Source: Paracidovorax wautersii (lineage in GTDB: Bacteria; Pseudomonadota; Gammaproteobacteria; Burkholderiales; Burkholderiaceae_C). From it: DNA of 64,000 nucleotides. The stretch spans positions 1 to 64,000 of the forward strand of contig WNDQ01000020.1 in assembly GCA_009912175.1 (NCBI GenBank), written 5' to 3'. Below are positions 46,399 through 54,557 of the stretch, piece by piece. The translations under genes and the position numbers were made by a program. Position 1 is the stretch's first letter. Each line of letters starts with the position of its first letter. The notes below the pieces were generated by a model that had not been told where the DNA came from, did not search any database, and was given only the letters and a program-made list of their open reading frames with translations.

Positions 46399-47262
46399 TC
46401 AGTCGATGAGCCGACCGTCCGCGTGAAAGGGATAGGGCCCTTCGTAGTCGCCACTGGCGGCCAGATGAGACACCAGGCGCCCGCCCGCCGGCAGCGCGTG
46501 CAGCGCGTAGCCGGGCGGCTCCAGCGTCCAGGCCGACGCGGCCGTGGGCGACAGGTCCAGGCAGACCTGGTGCGCCACGGAAGGCGCCGTGGCCGCGATG
46601 GCGCCCCCGAACCGCACCTGGATGCTGCGGTGCAGATGGCCGCAGATCACACGTTCCACATTCGGATGACGCGCCACCAGGAGCTCCAGTTCGGCCGCGC
46701 CTTCGAGCAGGCCGATGGCGTCCATGTGGCCGATCAGCGTGGCGAACGGCGGATGGTGCATGGCGATCACGACCGGGCGCTCGCGGTGGGCGTCCAGTTG
46801 CGCTTGCAGCCACGCCAGGCGCTCGGCGCACAGCCGGCCTTCGCTGGCGCGCGGCACCACGGTGTCGAGCGCGATGAGCTGCAGCCCACCCACGGGCACG
46901 CTGTACTGGATGAAACCCGCCGTGCCCAGGTAGCTGTGTTCCGGGAAGCTGCGGCGCAGCTCGTCCCGGTCGTCGTGGTTGCCGGGCATGAGGTAGATGC
47001 GGTGCGAGGCCAGCGGCGCCAGCAACTGGCGCAGGTGGGTGTATTCGGCCGCGCGCCCGAAGTCGACGAGGTCGCCCGTGATGACGATGGCGTCGGGCGC
47101 CTGGGGCAGCCGCGTGATGCTGGCAACGGCCTGCGCCAGGTAGGGCGCGGTGTCGATGCGGCCGTAGGCCAGGCGGCCGGGTTCGCGGATGTGCGGATCG
47201 GTGATCTGCAGCAGCAGCGTCGTCGGCAATGGGCTTGATGCGGGCACGGAGGAAGCATTCAT
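46399..47262 (-). CDS. metallophosphodiesterase, GpdQ/CpdA-like
   Basis: A dinuclear-metal phosphodiesterase of 287 residues. All calcineurin-type motifs are present: QITDPHIRE, ITGDLVDFG, MPGNHDDRDEL, AMHHPPFAT and CGHLHRSIQ. The overall layout, including HQVCLDLSP and the closing DYEGPYPFHADG, resembles the Enterobacter glycerophosphodiesterase GpdQ more than CpdA, as far as I can judge by eye. It is the last gene of the ABC-importer operon, so it probably hydrolyses the phosphodiester or phosphonate-type compound that is imported, supplying phosphorus. Confidence 0.85.
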   Translation of the reverse strand: MNASSVPASSPLPTTLLLQITDPHIREPGRLAYGRIDTAPYLAQAVASITRLPQAPDAIVITGDLVDFGRAAEYTHLRQLLAPLASHRIYLMPGNHDDRDELRRSFPEHSYLGTAGFIQYSVPVGGLQLIALDTVVPRASEGRLCAERLAWLQAQLDAHRERPVVIAMHHPPFATLIGHMDAIGLLEGAAELELLVARHPNVERVICGHLHRSIQVRFGGAIAATAPSVAHQVCLDLSPTAASAWTLEPPGYALHALPAGGRLVSHLAASGDYEGPYPFHADGRLID

Positions 47263-47321
47263 GGCGGGGCCTCGTGAGTGAAAAGCAGCGCAGGCGTGGG
47301 TCGCTGAACGGGCGGCTGTGT

Positions 47322-48356
47322 TCAGCCGGCGGCCAGCGGCATGAGCCGCTCGGGCGCAATGCGGATGCCCACCACGTCGCCGGCGCGCGCCGCGTGGTCG
47401 CGCGCCACGTCCACCTGCAGCGAGGCCTGGCCCGCCACCGTGAGTGTCAGCTGAACGCGCTCGCCCAGGAAGTGGCGGCGCGCGACTTCGGCGCGTCCCC
47501 AGCCGGCCTCGACAGGGCCGATCTCGATGTCCTCGGGCCGCACCAGCGCGCAGGCCTGGGGCGTTTCGGGGCAGGGCAGCCGCAGCCCGCCCAGATCGAC
47601 GGTGCCGCCCTGCACGGCCAGTTGGTTGACGCGGCCCAGGAAGGTGGCCACGAAGGGATGGCGGGGCGCGCGGTACAGCGTCTCGCCGTCGCCGACCTGG
47701 ACGATGCGGCCGGCCTGCATCACGGCCAGCCGGTCGGCAATCGCCAGGGCTTCCTGCTGGTCGTGGGTGACGTGGATGGCGGTGATGTGCAGCCGCCGCA
47801 GCAGCTCGGCCAGTTCGTTGCGCAGCGACTCCTTGAGCTTGGCGTCGAGCGCCGTCAGCGGCTCGTCGAGCAGCAGCACGCGCGGGCGCGCGGCCACCGC
47901 GCGCGCCAGGGCCACGCGCTGGCGCTGGCCGCCCGAAAGCTCGGCCGGCCGGCGTTTTTCCAGGCCGCCCAGGCGCACCAGGTCGATCAGTTCGCCCACG
48001 GCCTGGCGCCGTTGCGCCTCGGGCACGCCACGGATGCGCAGGCCGTAGCCAATGTTGGCCTCGACCGTCATCTGCGGGAACAGCGCGTAGTGCTGGAACA
48101 CCATGCCGATTTGCCGGCGCTCGATGGGCAGGTGGGTCACGTCGGTCTGGCCGAAGGCGATGCGGCCGCCGGCATCGGGCGCTTCCAGCCCGGCGATCAG
48201 GCGCAGCAAGGTGGTCTTGCCGCAGCCCGAGGTGCCGAGCAGGGCGAGCACCTCGCCGGGCTCGACGGCCAGGTCGGTCGGCTGCAGGCCGCGTGTGCCG
48301 TCGGGGTAGGTCTTGGCGCAGCGGACGATGTCCACGCGCGTGCGTTCAAGTTCCAT
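47322..48356 (-). CDS. ABC transporter ATP-binding protein
   Basis: 344 residues. Walker A GTSGCGKTTLLRLIAG, Q-loop FQHYALFPQMTV, signature LSGGQRQRVALARA, Walker B RVLLLDEPLTALD and the H-loop HVTHDQQEALAI. A C-terminal TOBE domain follows (~260-344). It belongs to the FbpC/PotA/PhnT class that pairs with two permeases. It overlaps the upstream permease gene by 11 nt and leads to the phosphodiesterase gene 59 bp downstream. Confidence 0.95.
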   Translation of the reverse strand: MELERTRVDIVRCAKTYPDGTRGLQPTDLAVEPGEVLALLGTSGCGKTTLLRLIAGLEAPDAGGRIAFGQTDVTHLPIERRQIGMVFQHYALFPQMTVEANIGYGLRIRGVPEAQRRQAVGELIDLVRLGGLEKRRPAELSGGQRQRVALARAVAARPRVLLLDEPLTALDAKLKESLRNELAELLRRLHITAIHVTHDQQEALAIADRLAVMQAGRIVQVGDGETLYRAPRHPFVATFLGRVNQLAVQGGTVDLGGLRLPCPETPQACALVRPEDIEIGPVEAGWGRAEVARRHFLGERVQLTLTVAGQASLQVDVARDHAARAGDVVGIRIAPERLMPLAAG

Positions 48357-49145
48357 GGCGCTGGGCGATGAGGTTGCCGGCGGCCTGCAGGCCCCACAGC
48401 ACGGGCAGGATGACGAGGAGGAAGAGCAGGGTGTAGGCCGAGCCGATCTCGATGCGCATGGACGCATAGCTGTCGGCCAGGCCCACGGGCAGGGTGCGCG
48501 TGAGCGGCGTGTGCAGCATCCAGGTGAGGTTGAATTCACCCACGGACAGCGTGAACACCATCAGGCTGCCGGCCACGATGGCGGGCAGCACGGCGGGAAC
48601 CAGTACGCCCATGAAGCGCTGCATGAAGTTCGCGCCCAGCGAGCGCGCGGCCTCTTCGAGCGCGTGCAGTTCGTCGCGGCGCAGGGCCGCGGCCACGGTG
48701 CGCACCAGGAAGGGCAGCGTGAACACCATGTGGCCGACCAGGATGAAGAGCCAGCTCTGGCGTAAGCCTTGCAGCGTGCCGTAGGCCAGGATCAGCGCCA
48801 GCGCGCTGGCCAGGCCGGGCACGGCCACGGGCAGAGTCATGAGCTCTTCCAGAACACCCGCCCAGCGCGAGCGGCTGCGCGCCAGCGCATAGGCACAGGG
48901 CACGCCGATGGCGATGTTGCCCAGCACGCACAGCAGCGCAATCATCAGCGACAGGCCGACGGTGCCGCCGTAGTTGTCCCAGACCTCGGCCAGCCAGCGC
49001 AGGGTCAGGCCGCTGCGCAGGCCGGTGGCGTAGTTGTTGACCAGGCCCGCGGCCACCGACAGCACGATGGGCGCGAGCATGAACAGCGCCACCAGCGCGG
49101 TGAGCGCCGCCAGGGCCGGGGGGGGACTTGCCGTGCGTGGGTCAT
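48346..49145 (-). CDS. ABC transporter permease (second), start region frameshifted in a poly-C tract
   Basis: About 265 residues with six helices and the permease EAA loop ALEEAARSLGANFMQRFMGV. The permease frame has no ATG/GTG/TTG before its first helix. An ATG at 49145 starts a different frame (MTHARQVPP) that joins the permease frame exactly if the run of eight C (plus-strand G at 49118-49125) had nine. So the gene is off by one base in this sequence: either a consensus error, a real frameshift, or a slippage-controlled gene. Without the extra base only a start inside helix 1 is possible. It lies 15 bp after the first permease gene. Confidence 0.8.
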
Positions 49146-49160
49146 GGGAAAGAGCAACGT

Positions 49161-49976
49161 TCAGACAGGCGCGGTGCCCGAGAACCGCCGCGCCAGCTGC
49201 AGCACCAGCCAGGTGATGAGCCCCAGCGCGATGGACAGGCTCGCGGCCAGCGCGAAGTTGGCGTAGTTGGTGAACTCGTTGTAGATGGTGATGGGCAGCA
49301 CCTCGAAGCGGGCCGACAGCGTGAAGGCCGTGCCGAAGGCGCCCATGGCGGTGGCGAACACGATGGCGCCGCAGGCCAGTGTGGTGGGTGCAAGTTCTGG
49401 CAGCCACACGTCGCGCGCCACGCGCCAGCGCGAGGCACCGAGCGAACGTGCGGCTTCTTCGAGCTGTGCGTCCATGGCGCCAGCAGCGGCGGTGTAGCTG
49501 GCGATGGCGCGCGGCAGCGAAAAATACAGATAGGCCAGGAACAGTCCCGCCAGCCCATAGGCGAAGGTCACGCGGCCCAGGCCCAACACATCGGTCAGGT
49601 CGGCCACGACGCCTTGGCGCCCCGCGATCAGGATCAGGAAAAAGCCGACGATGACGCCCGGAAAGGACAGCGGCAGCGTCAGCAGCGCCAACAACAGTTG
49701 CCGGCCGCGAAACTGCTGGCGCGCCAGCGTGACGCCCACCAGCGCGCCCAGCAGCAGCGTGGCCAGCGTCACGGCCAGCGACAGGCCCAATGTTTGCAGC
49801 AGGCTTTGCAGGTAGCGCGCGTGCGTGAGCACCGCCAGGTAGGTCGACCAGCCCTGGCCGGCCGGCAGCGCCACCAGATGGGCGACGGGCAGCAGCCAGA
49901 AAGCCGCGAAGAAAGCCGAGGCGGGCGCGGTGCACGCGAGCAGCAGGGCGCGCGAGGGCGCGAAACCAGTGGACAT
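49161..49976 (-). CDS. ABC transporter permease (first)
   Basis: 271 residues, six helices. The EAA loop reads QLEEAARSLGASRWRVARDVWLP when split over its conserved core (EAARSLGAS). It pairs with the second permease to form the membrane channel for the substrate-binding protein encoded just upstream. The arrangement (binding protein, two permeases, ATPase, phosphodiesterase) resembles aminoethylphosphonate- or glycerophosphodiester-type importers. Substrate is inferred from context only. Confidence 0.92.
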   Translation of the reverse strand: MSTGFAPSRALLLACTAPASAFFAAFWLLPVAHLVALPAGQGWSTYLAVLTHARYLQSLLQTLGLSLAVTLATLLLGALVGVTLARQQFRGRQLLLALLTLPLSFPGVIVGFFLILIAGRQGVVADLTDVLGLGRVTFAYGLAGLFLAYLYFSLPRAIASYTAAAGAMDAQLEEAARSLGASRWRVARDVWLPELAPTTLACGAIVFATAMGAFGTAFTLSARFEVLPITIYNEFTNYANFALAASLSIALGLITWLVLQLARRFSGTAPV

Positions 49977-50016
49977 GACCAGGGAGCGAGAAGAGGCCAG
50001 CAGGCGCGCGTGCGGC

Positions 50017-51024
50017 TTACTGCACGTCCTTGAGGTAGCGCTCGGAAAACGCCTTCTGCGCGGCGGCCATCTTGGCGTAGTCCACCATCTGGGCGCGGGC
50101 GTAGTCGGCGGCGGGCAGGAAGCGCGCCTGCACCTGCGCCGGCATGGCGGCCGCGCGCACCGGGCGCAGATAGGCATTGGCCCACAGGGCCTGGCCTTCG
50201 TCGGACAGCACAAAATCCAGGACCTTCTTGGCGTCGGCCGCGTGCGGCGCATTGGCCACCAGGCTCATCACGTAAGGCACGGCGATGGTGCCTTCGGCCG
50301 GGATCACGAACTGCACGTTGGCGCCGTCCTTGTATTTGGCGCGGTAGGCGTTGAAGTCGTAGTCCAGCAGGATGGCGATCTCGCCCGAGAGCACGCGGGC
50401 GTAGGCCGTCTGCTTGGGCACGATGGGGTCGTTCTTTTGCAGCGCCTTGAAGTAATCCAGGCCGGGGCCGAAGTTGTCGAGCGTGCCGCCGCGCGCCTGG
50501 TTGGCCGCGACCGCGCCCACATAGCCCACGAAGGCCGAGGCCGGGTCGAGGTAGCCGATCAGACCCTTGTAGTCAGGCTTGAGCAGATCGGCCCACGAGC
50601 GCGGCACGGGCCGGCCCTGGAGCGCGTCGACGTTGACCATGAAGCCCAGCGTGCCCGTGTGGATGGTGAACCACTGGCCGGCCGGGTCCTTGAGGCCATC
50701 GGGAATGTCGCGCCAGCCGGCCGGCTGGTAGGCGGCAACCACGCCTTCCTTGCTGGCCTGGATGGCGAAGGTCACGCCCAGGTAGGTCACGTCGGCTACG
50801 GGGCAGGCGCGCTCGGCCACCAGCTGCGCCAGCGACTGGCCGGAGTTCTTGTTGTCGGGTGGCACCGTCACGCCGGTCTTGGCTTTGATGGCCTTGATCT
50901 GTGTGCCCCAGTCGGCCCATTCGGGCGGGCAGTTGTAGCAGATCGCGGTCTGCGCCATGGCGCTGCCGCACAGGCCAAGCGCCAGCGCGGCGGCGCGCAG
51001 GAAGGGGGAAACGAAGGACGGCAT
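50017..51024 (-). CDS. ABC transporter periplasmic substrate-binding protein
   Basis: 335 residues with a Sec signal peptide (residues ~1-24, cleavage near SAMAQT). The mature protein starts with an unusual CYNCPPEWADWGTQI containing two Cys, then two-lobe type II binding-fold features (TYLGVTFAIQAS, GFMVNVDALQGRPVPRSWAD, AILLDYDFNAYRAKY). It is the first gene of the five-gene operon. ATG 51024 matches the signal peptide. A Pho-box-like repeat sits 71 bp upstream. Confidence 0.92.
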   Translation of the reverse strand: MPSFVSPFLRAAALALGLCGSAMAQTAICYNCPPEWADWGTQIKAIKAKTGVTVPPDNKNSGQSLAQLVAERACPVADVTYLGVTFAIQASKEGVVAAYQPAGWRDIPDGLKDPAGQWFTIHTGTLGFMVNVDALQGRPVPRSWADLLKPDYKGLIGYLDPASAFVGYVGAVAANQARGGTLDNFGPGLDYFKALQKNDPIVPKQTAYARVLSGEIAILLDYDFNAYRAKYKDGANVQFVIPAEGTIAVPYVMSLVANAPHAADAKKVLDFVLSDEGQALWANAYLRPVRAAAMPAQVQARFLPAADYARAQMVDYAKMAAAQKAFSERYLKDVQ

Positions 51025-51072
51025 GGAAAAGGCTTCTGGAGGCACGGCGCGCCTGGATTCAACAAAATCGAT

Positions 51073-52023
51073 TCAGGTATTGGAGCGGGCCGTTGTGACA
51101 GGGGCGTGACGCGTTGGCGCCAGGCCGTCACCCTGGCGTCTTGGCCGCCTCGCCATGCAGCCAGGCCAGGAAGGCCGCCACCGCGGGCCGGCGGGCGTGG
51201 CGTGGCGTGGCGGATAGACCGCGAAATGCGCCTTGACCTTGATGGCGGCCTCCAGGCCGAACACCGGCACGAGCTGGCGCCGCGCGAGGTGGCCGGCAGC
51301 GTTGACCACGCTTTCCAGCGCCACGCCCAGGCCTTGCGTGGCCGCGTCCAGCGACATCTGCGCGCGGTCGAAACGCACGACGAAGCGGTCGGGCGCGCGC
51401 AGGCTGGTGTAGGCGCGGAACCAGTCCGACCATTGCACGATGCTCACATTGCTCTGGATCAGCGGCACGTCGAGCAACTGCGCCATGTGCTTGAGCCGGT
51501 GCTCGCGGGTGAAGGCGGGGCTGGCCAGCGGCACGATGCGTTCCTCGAACAGCGGCTCGACCTCCAGGTCGGGCCACTGCGCGATGCCGTAGCGGATGTC
51601 GATGTCGGCTTGCCCGAGCGCGAAGTCGCTGTGCGAGTGAGCCGCCGACAGGTTCAGGGAAATGTCCGGGTAGGCCTGAGCGAAGGCGCGCAGGCGCGGC
51701 ATCAGCCAGAGGCTGGCCAGGCTGGGCGCCGAGTGCACGTACAGGCTGTTGCTGACGCCGTGGCGCAAGTCGTCGGTGGCCGAGACGATGGCCGCCAGCG
51801 CCCCTGACACGCGCGACAGGTAGGTGTCGCCTGCGCTGCTCAGCCGCACGCCGTGCGCGCTGCGCTCGAACAGGCGCACGCCCAGGTGGTCTTCGAGCCT
51901 GGCGATCTGGTGGCTGATGGCCGAGGCGGTCAGGTGCAGCTCGGCCGCGGCCAGCGCGAAGCTGCGGCGGCGGGCAACGGCCTCGAAGGCCTGGAGGTTG
52001 GCGACAGGGGGCAGCGCGGCCAT
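51073..52023 (-). CDS. LysR-family transcriptional regulator with frameshifted C-terminus
   Basis: A regulator of about 300 residues. N-terminal HTH: LQAFEAVARRRSFALAAAEL, SAISHQIARLEDHLGVRLFE, the GcvA-like pattern. The effector domain follows. After HFAVYPPRHA the frame goes off family: three copies of a 5-bp unit (plus-strand CGTGG at 51196-51210) shift it, whereas with two copies it would end RRPAVAAFLAWLHGEAAKTP at a stop at 51128. The shifted frame adds about 18 residues and runs through a Pho-box-like site. The gene is divergent from the SDR/TRAP/transketolase operon, its likely target. Loss of function is possible but not certain. Confidence 0.85.
   Translation of the reverse strand: MAALPPVANLQAFEAVARRRSFALAAAELHLTASAISHQIARLEDHLGVRLFERSAHGVRLSSAGDTYLSRVSGALAAIVSATDDLRHGVSNSLYVHSAPSLASLWLMPRLRAFAQAYPDISLNLSAAHSHSDFALGQADIDIRYGIAQWPDLEVEPLFEERIVPLASPAFTREHRLKHMAQLLDVPLIQSNVSIVQWSDWFRAYTSLRAPDRFVVRFDRAQMSLDAATQGLGVALESVVNAAGHLARRQLVPVFGLEAAIKVKAHFAVYPPRHATPAGPRWRPSWPGCMARRPRRQGDGLAPTRHAPVTTARSNT
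51095..51112 (-). promoter_or_regulatory. Pho-box-like direct repeat upstream of the ABC/phosphodiesterase operon
   Basis: On the minus strand GCGTCAC-GCCC-CTGTCAC: two 7-bp units with 11-bp periodicity, the spacing and sequence of a PhoB site (consensus CTGTCAT, N4, CTGTCAT). A weak -10 (TCCAAT) begins about 10 bp later. It lies in what would be intergenic DNA if the LysR gene ended at 51128. Confidence 0.5.
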
Positions 52024-52054
52024 AGGGTGACTCCGCATCTCAGTTGAAGAACTG

Positions 52055-52071
52055 TCATCTTAGGCTGATGA
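52055..52071. promoter_or_regulatory. inverted repeat in the LysR/SDR intergenic region
   Basis: TCATC-N7-GATGA, centred between the two divergent genes and near the start of the SDR transcript. The spacing is plausible for a LysR-type site. Confidence 0.35.
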
Positions 52072-52138
52072 AACATCGCTTGTCTTCATGATTTGCGACG
52101 CCGAAGATGCACGCACCCTCATTGCTGGAGACAAACTT

Positions 52139-52888
52139 ATGCTGCTCAAGGACAAGGTCGCGGTCATCACCGGCGGCGCAGGCATCAACGGACTGGGCTA
52201 CGCCACAGCGCGCCAGATGGCGGCCCAGGGCGCGCGCGTGGCCATCCTGGACCTGGCGCGCGCGGCGCCCGCCGAAGCGGCTGCACGGCTGGGCGCCGCC
52301 CACCTGGGCCTGGTGGCCGACGTGACCGACAAGGCCGCTTGCGAGGCCGCCGCCGCTGCCGTGCTCAAGGCCTTCGGTCGCGTGGACGTGCTGGTCAACA
52401 ACGCGGGCATCACGCAGCCGGGCAAGACGCTGGAGATCACGGGCGGCGACTACGACCGCGTGCTCGACGTCAGCCTGCGCGGCACGCTCTACATGTCGCA
52501 GGCGGTGCTGCCGGCCATGCGCGCGCAGGGCGCGGGCGCCATCGTCTGCATCTCGTCGGTGTCGGCGCAGCGCGGCGGTGGCATCTTCGGCGGGCCGCAT
52601 TACTCGGCGGCCAAGGCGGGCGTGCTCGGGCTGGCACGCGCGATGGCGCGCGAGTTCGGCACCGACGGCATCCGCGTCAACTGCATCACGCCCGGTCTGA
52701 TCGAGACCGACATCACGCAGGGCAAGCTCGGCCCCGAGCGCAAGCGTGAGATCGAGGACACCATTCCGCTGGCGCGCCTGGGCCGTGCGGAGGACGTGGC
52801 CGGTGCCTGCGTGTTCCTGGCCAGTGAGCTGTCGGGCTACTGCACCGGCATCACGCGGGATGTCAACGGTGGCATGCTGATCCACTGA
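52139..52888 (+). CDS. SDR-family NAD(P)-dependent oxidoreductase (FabG-like)
   Basis: 249 residues. The cofactor motif reads VAVITGGAGINGLGYATA, slightly different from the usual TGxxxGIG. NNAGIT, catalytic Ser in CISSVSAQ, Tyr/Lys in HYSAAKAG, and the PGLIETDI loop are all present, so it should be an active dehydrogenase. ATG 52139 has GGAGA upstream. It is the first gene of an operon with a TRAP transporter and split transketolase. The likely role is oxidation or reduction of the imported polyol, ketose or acyloin. Confidence 0.93.
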   Translation: MLLKDKVAVITGGAGINGLGYATARQMAAQGARVAILDLARAAPAEAAARLGAAHLGLVADVTDKAACEAAAAAVLKAFGRVDVLVNNAGITQPGKTLEITGGDYDRVLDVSLRGTLYMSQAVLPAMRAQGAGAIVCISSVSAQRGGGIFGGPHYSAAKAGVLGLARAMAREFGTDGIRVNCITPGLIETDITQGKLGPERKREIEDTIPLARLGRAEDVAGACVFLASELSGYCTGITRDVNGGMLIH

Positions 52889-52951
52889 GTTTTCCGCCTG
52901 AAACCCGCGGCCGCGCAGGCGGCCATCCATGACAACAAAGGAGACAAGACC

Positions 52952-53950
52952 ATGCAACGCAAGACCTTCATCCGCACCGCCTGCGCCTGGCTGGCGGGCG
53001 CCCTGATGGTGCCCGCGCTGGCGCAAACGCAGGCGCCGGCCGTCAAGCTCACGCTCGGCCACGGCGCGGCGCCCGACAATCCGCGCCACCTGGCATCCCT
53101 GGAGTTTGCCGAGCGGGTCAAGGCGGCCAGCGCGGGGCGTATCGACGTGCAGATCGCGCCCTCGGCGCAACTGGGCGACGACGCCGCCATGGTCACCGCG
53201 CTGCGCACCGGCGCGCTCGACCTGTCGGCCAATTCGCAGGGCGCGGTCGCCGCGGCCGTGCCGGAGTACGCGGCCTTCGGCATGCCCTTTCTGTTCGCTT
53301 CGCCCGCGCAGGCCTTCAAGCTGCTCGACGGCCCGCTGGGCCAGGAACTGGCCGACAAGTCCGCGGCCAAGGGCATGGTGGTGCTGGGCTACTGGGACAA
53401 CGGCATCCGCCACATGACCAACAGCCGCCATGCGATCCGCAGGGTCGAGGACCTCAAGGGCCTGAAGATGCGCACGCCGCCTGACGCGGTGCTGGTCGAC
53501 ATCATGCAGGCGCTGGGCGCCGAGGCGCAGCAGATCAAGTTCGCCGAGCTTTACGTCGCGCTGCAGCAGGGCGTGGTCGACGGGCAGGAGAACCCGCTGG
53601 CCAACTTCTACGCCAGCAAGCTCTACGAGGTGCAGAAACACCTGGCGCTGACCGGCCACATGTTCCAGATGACGCCGCTGGTGCTGAGCAAGCGCACCTG
53701 GGACCGCCTGACACCGGCCGACCGCGACGTGCTCACGCAGGCCGCGCAGGAAGCGACCGCCTACCAGCGCCAGCTCTCCAAGGAGGTGGACGACAAGCTG
53801 CTGGACGACATCAAGGCCAAGGGCGTGGAGGTGACCACCATCGACGCGCGCGCCTTCGCACAGGCCACCGCCAAGGTGCAGGAAAAGTGGTCGGCCGGCC
53901 CCATCGGCCCCTACGTCGCCAAGGTCGTGAACGCGGCGGGTGCGCACTGA
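52952..53950 (+). CDS. TRAP transporter substrate-binding protein (DctP family)
   Basis: 332 residues with a signal peptide (~1-25, cleavage after ALA). DctP-type features: LTLGHGAAPDNPRHLASLEF, AERVKAASAGRIDVQIAPSA, and the carboxylate-binding Arg region LKGLKMRTPPDAV, followed by DGQENPLANFYASKLYEVQK. The Arg usually contacts a carboxylate, so an organic or sugar acid is likely, though some members bind other ligands. Its permeases follow directly. Confidence 0.95.
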   Translation: MQRKTFIRTACAWLAGALMVPALAQTQAPAVKLTLGHGAAPDNPRHLASLEFAERVKAASAGRIDVQIAPSAQLGDDAAMVTALRTGALDLSANSQGAVAAAVPEYAAFGMPFLFASPAQAFKLLDGPLGQELADKSAAKGMVVLGYWDNGIRHMTNSRHAIRRVEDLKGLKMRTPPDAVLVDIMQALGAEAQQIKFAELYVALQQGVVDGQENPLANFYASKLYEVQKHLALTGHMFQMTPLVLSKRTWDRLTPADRDVLTQAAQEATAYQRQLSKEVDDKLLDDIKAKGVEVTTIDARAFAQATAKVQEKWSAGPIGPYVAKVVNAAGAH

Positions 53951-54019
53951 CCGCGGCTGTCGTCACGATCGATCGAACGCATGCCGCGCCCGCTGCGGCG
54001 CGGCCAGGAGACTTCCATC

Positions 54020-54544
54020 ATGAACATCGTCGAACGCGTGGTCACCGGCGTGTGCCGCGCCGTGCTGTGGGTCAGCACCACCATCATCTTTCTGATCCTG
54101 GTGTGCAACACCGTCTTGCGTTATGCCACCGGCGCCAGCCTGCAATGGGCCAACGAGGTGCCCGAGCTGCTGTTTCCCTGGCTCGTGATGGCCGGCGTCG
54201 TGCTGGCCGCCGCGCATGGCGCGCACATCACCACCACCTTCCTGGTCGAGACGCTGCCGGCGCGCGTGCAGCGCATCGTCGCCACGCTGAGCTGGCTGAT
54301 CGTGGCCGTGCTCTACGCCACGCTGGCCTGGGCCACGCTGAACATGCTGGCGATCGTGCACGACGAGCGCAGCCAGATCCTGCAGATTCCGGGCTCGGTC
54401 ACGTACGCCTGTGTGATGGCCGGGATGGCCATGCTCAGCGTGCTGGCGCTGCAATCGGCATGGCGTGCCTGGCTGGCTGGCCGCACGCGGCGCGAGCCGG
54501 CACAGGCGCCCACCGAACGGCCGGTCGCGACCCCCCATTGGTAA
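54020..54544 (+). CDS. TRAP transporter small permease (DctQ)
   Basis: 174 residues, four helices. The helix 1 and 2 signature includes VCNTVLRYATGASLQWANEV and ELLFPWLVMAGVVLAAAHGA. The ATG at 54020 has CCAGGAG upstream; an in-frame ATG at 53981 is too far from any site. It pairs with the large permease encoded 13 bp downstream. Confidence 0.94.
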   Translation: MNIVERVVTGVCRAVLWVSTTIIFLILVCNTVLRYATGASLQWANEVPELLFPWLVMAGVVLAAAHGAHITTTFLVETLPARVQRIVATLSWLIVAVLYATLAWATLNMLAIVHDERSQILQIPGSVTYACVMAGMAMLSVLALQSAWRAWLAGRTRREPAQAPTERPVATPHW

Positions 54545-54557
54545 GGAGCTGTACAAG

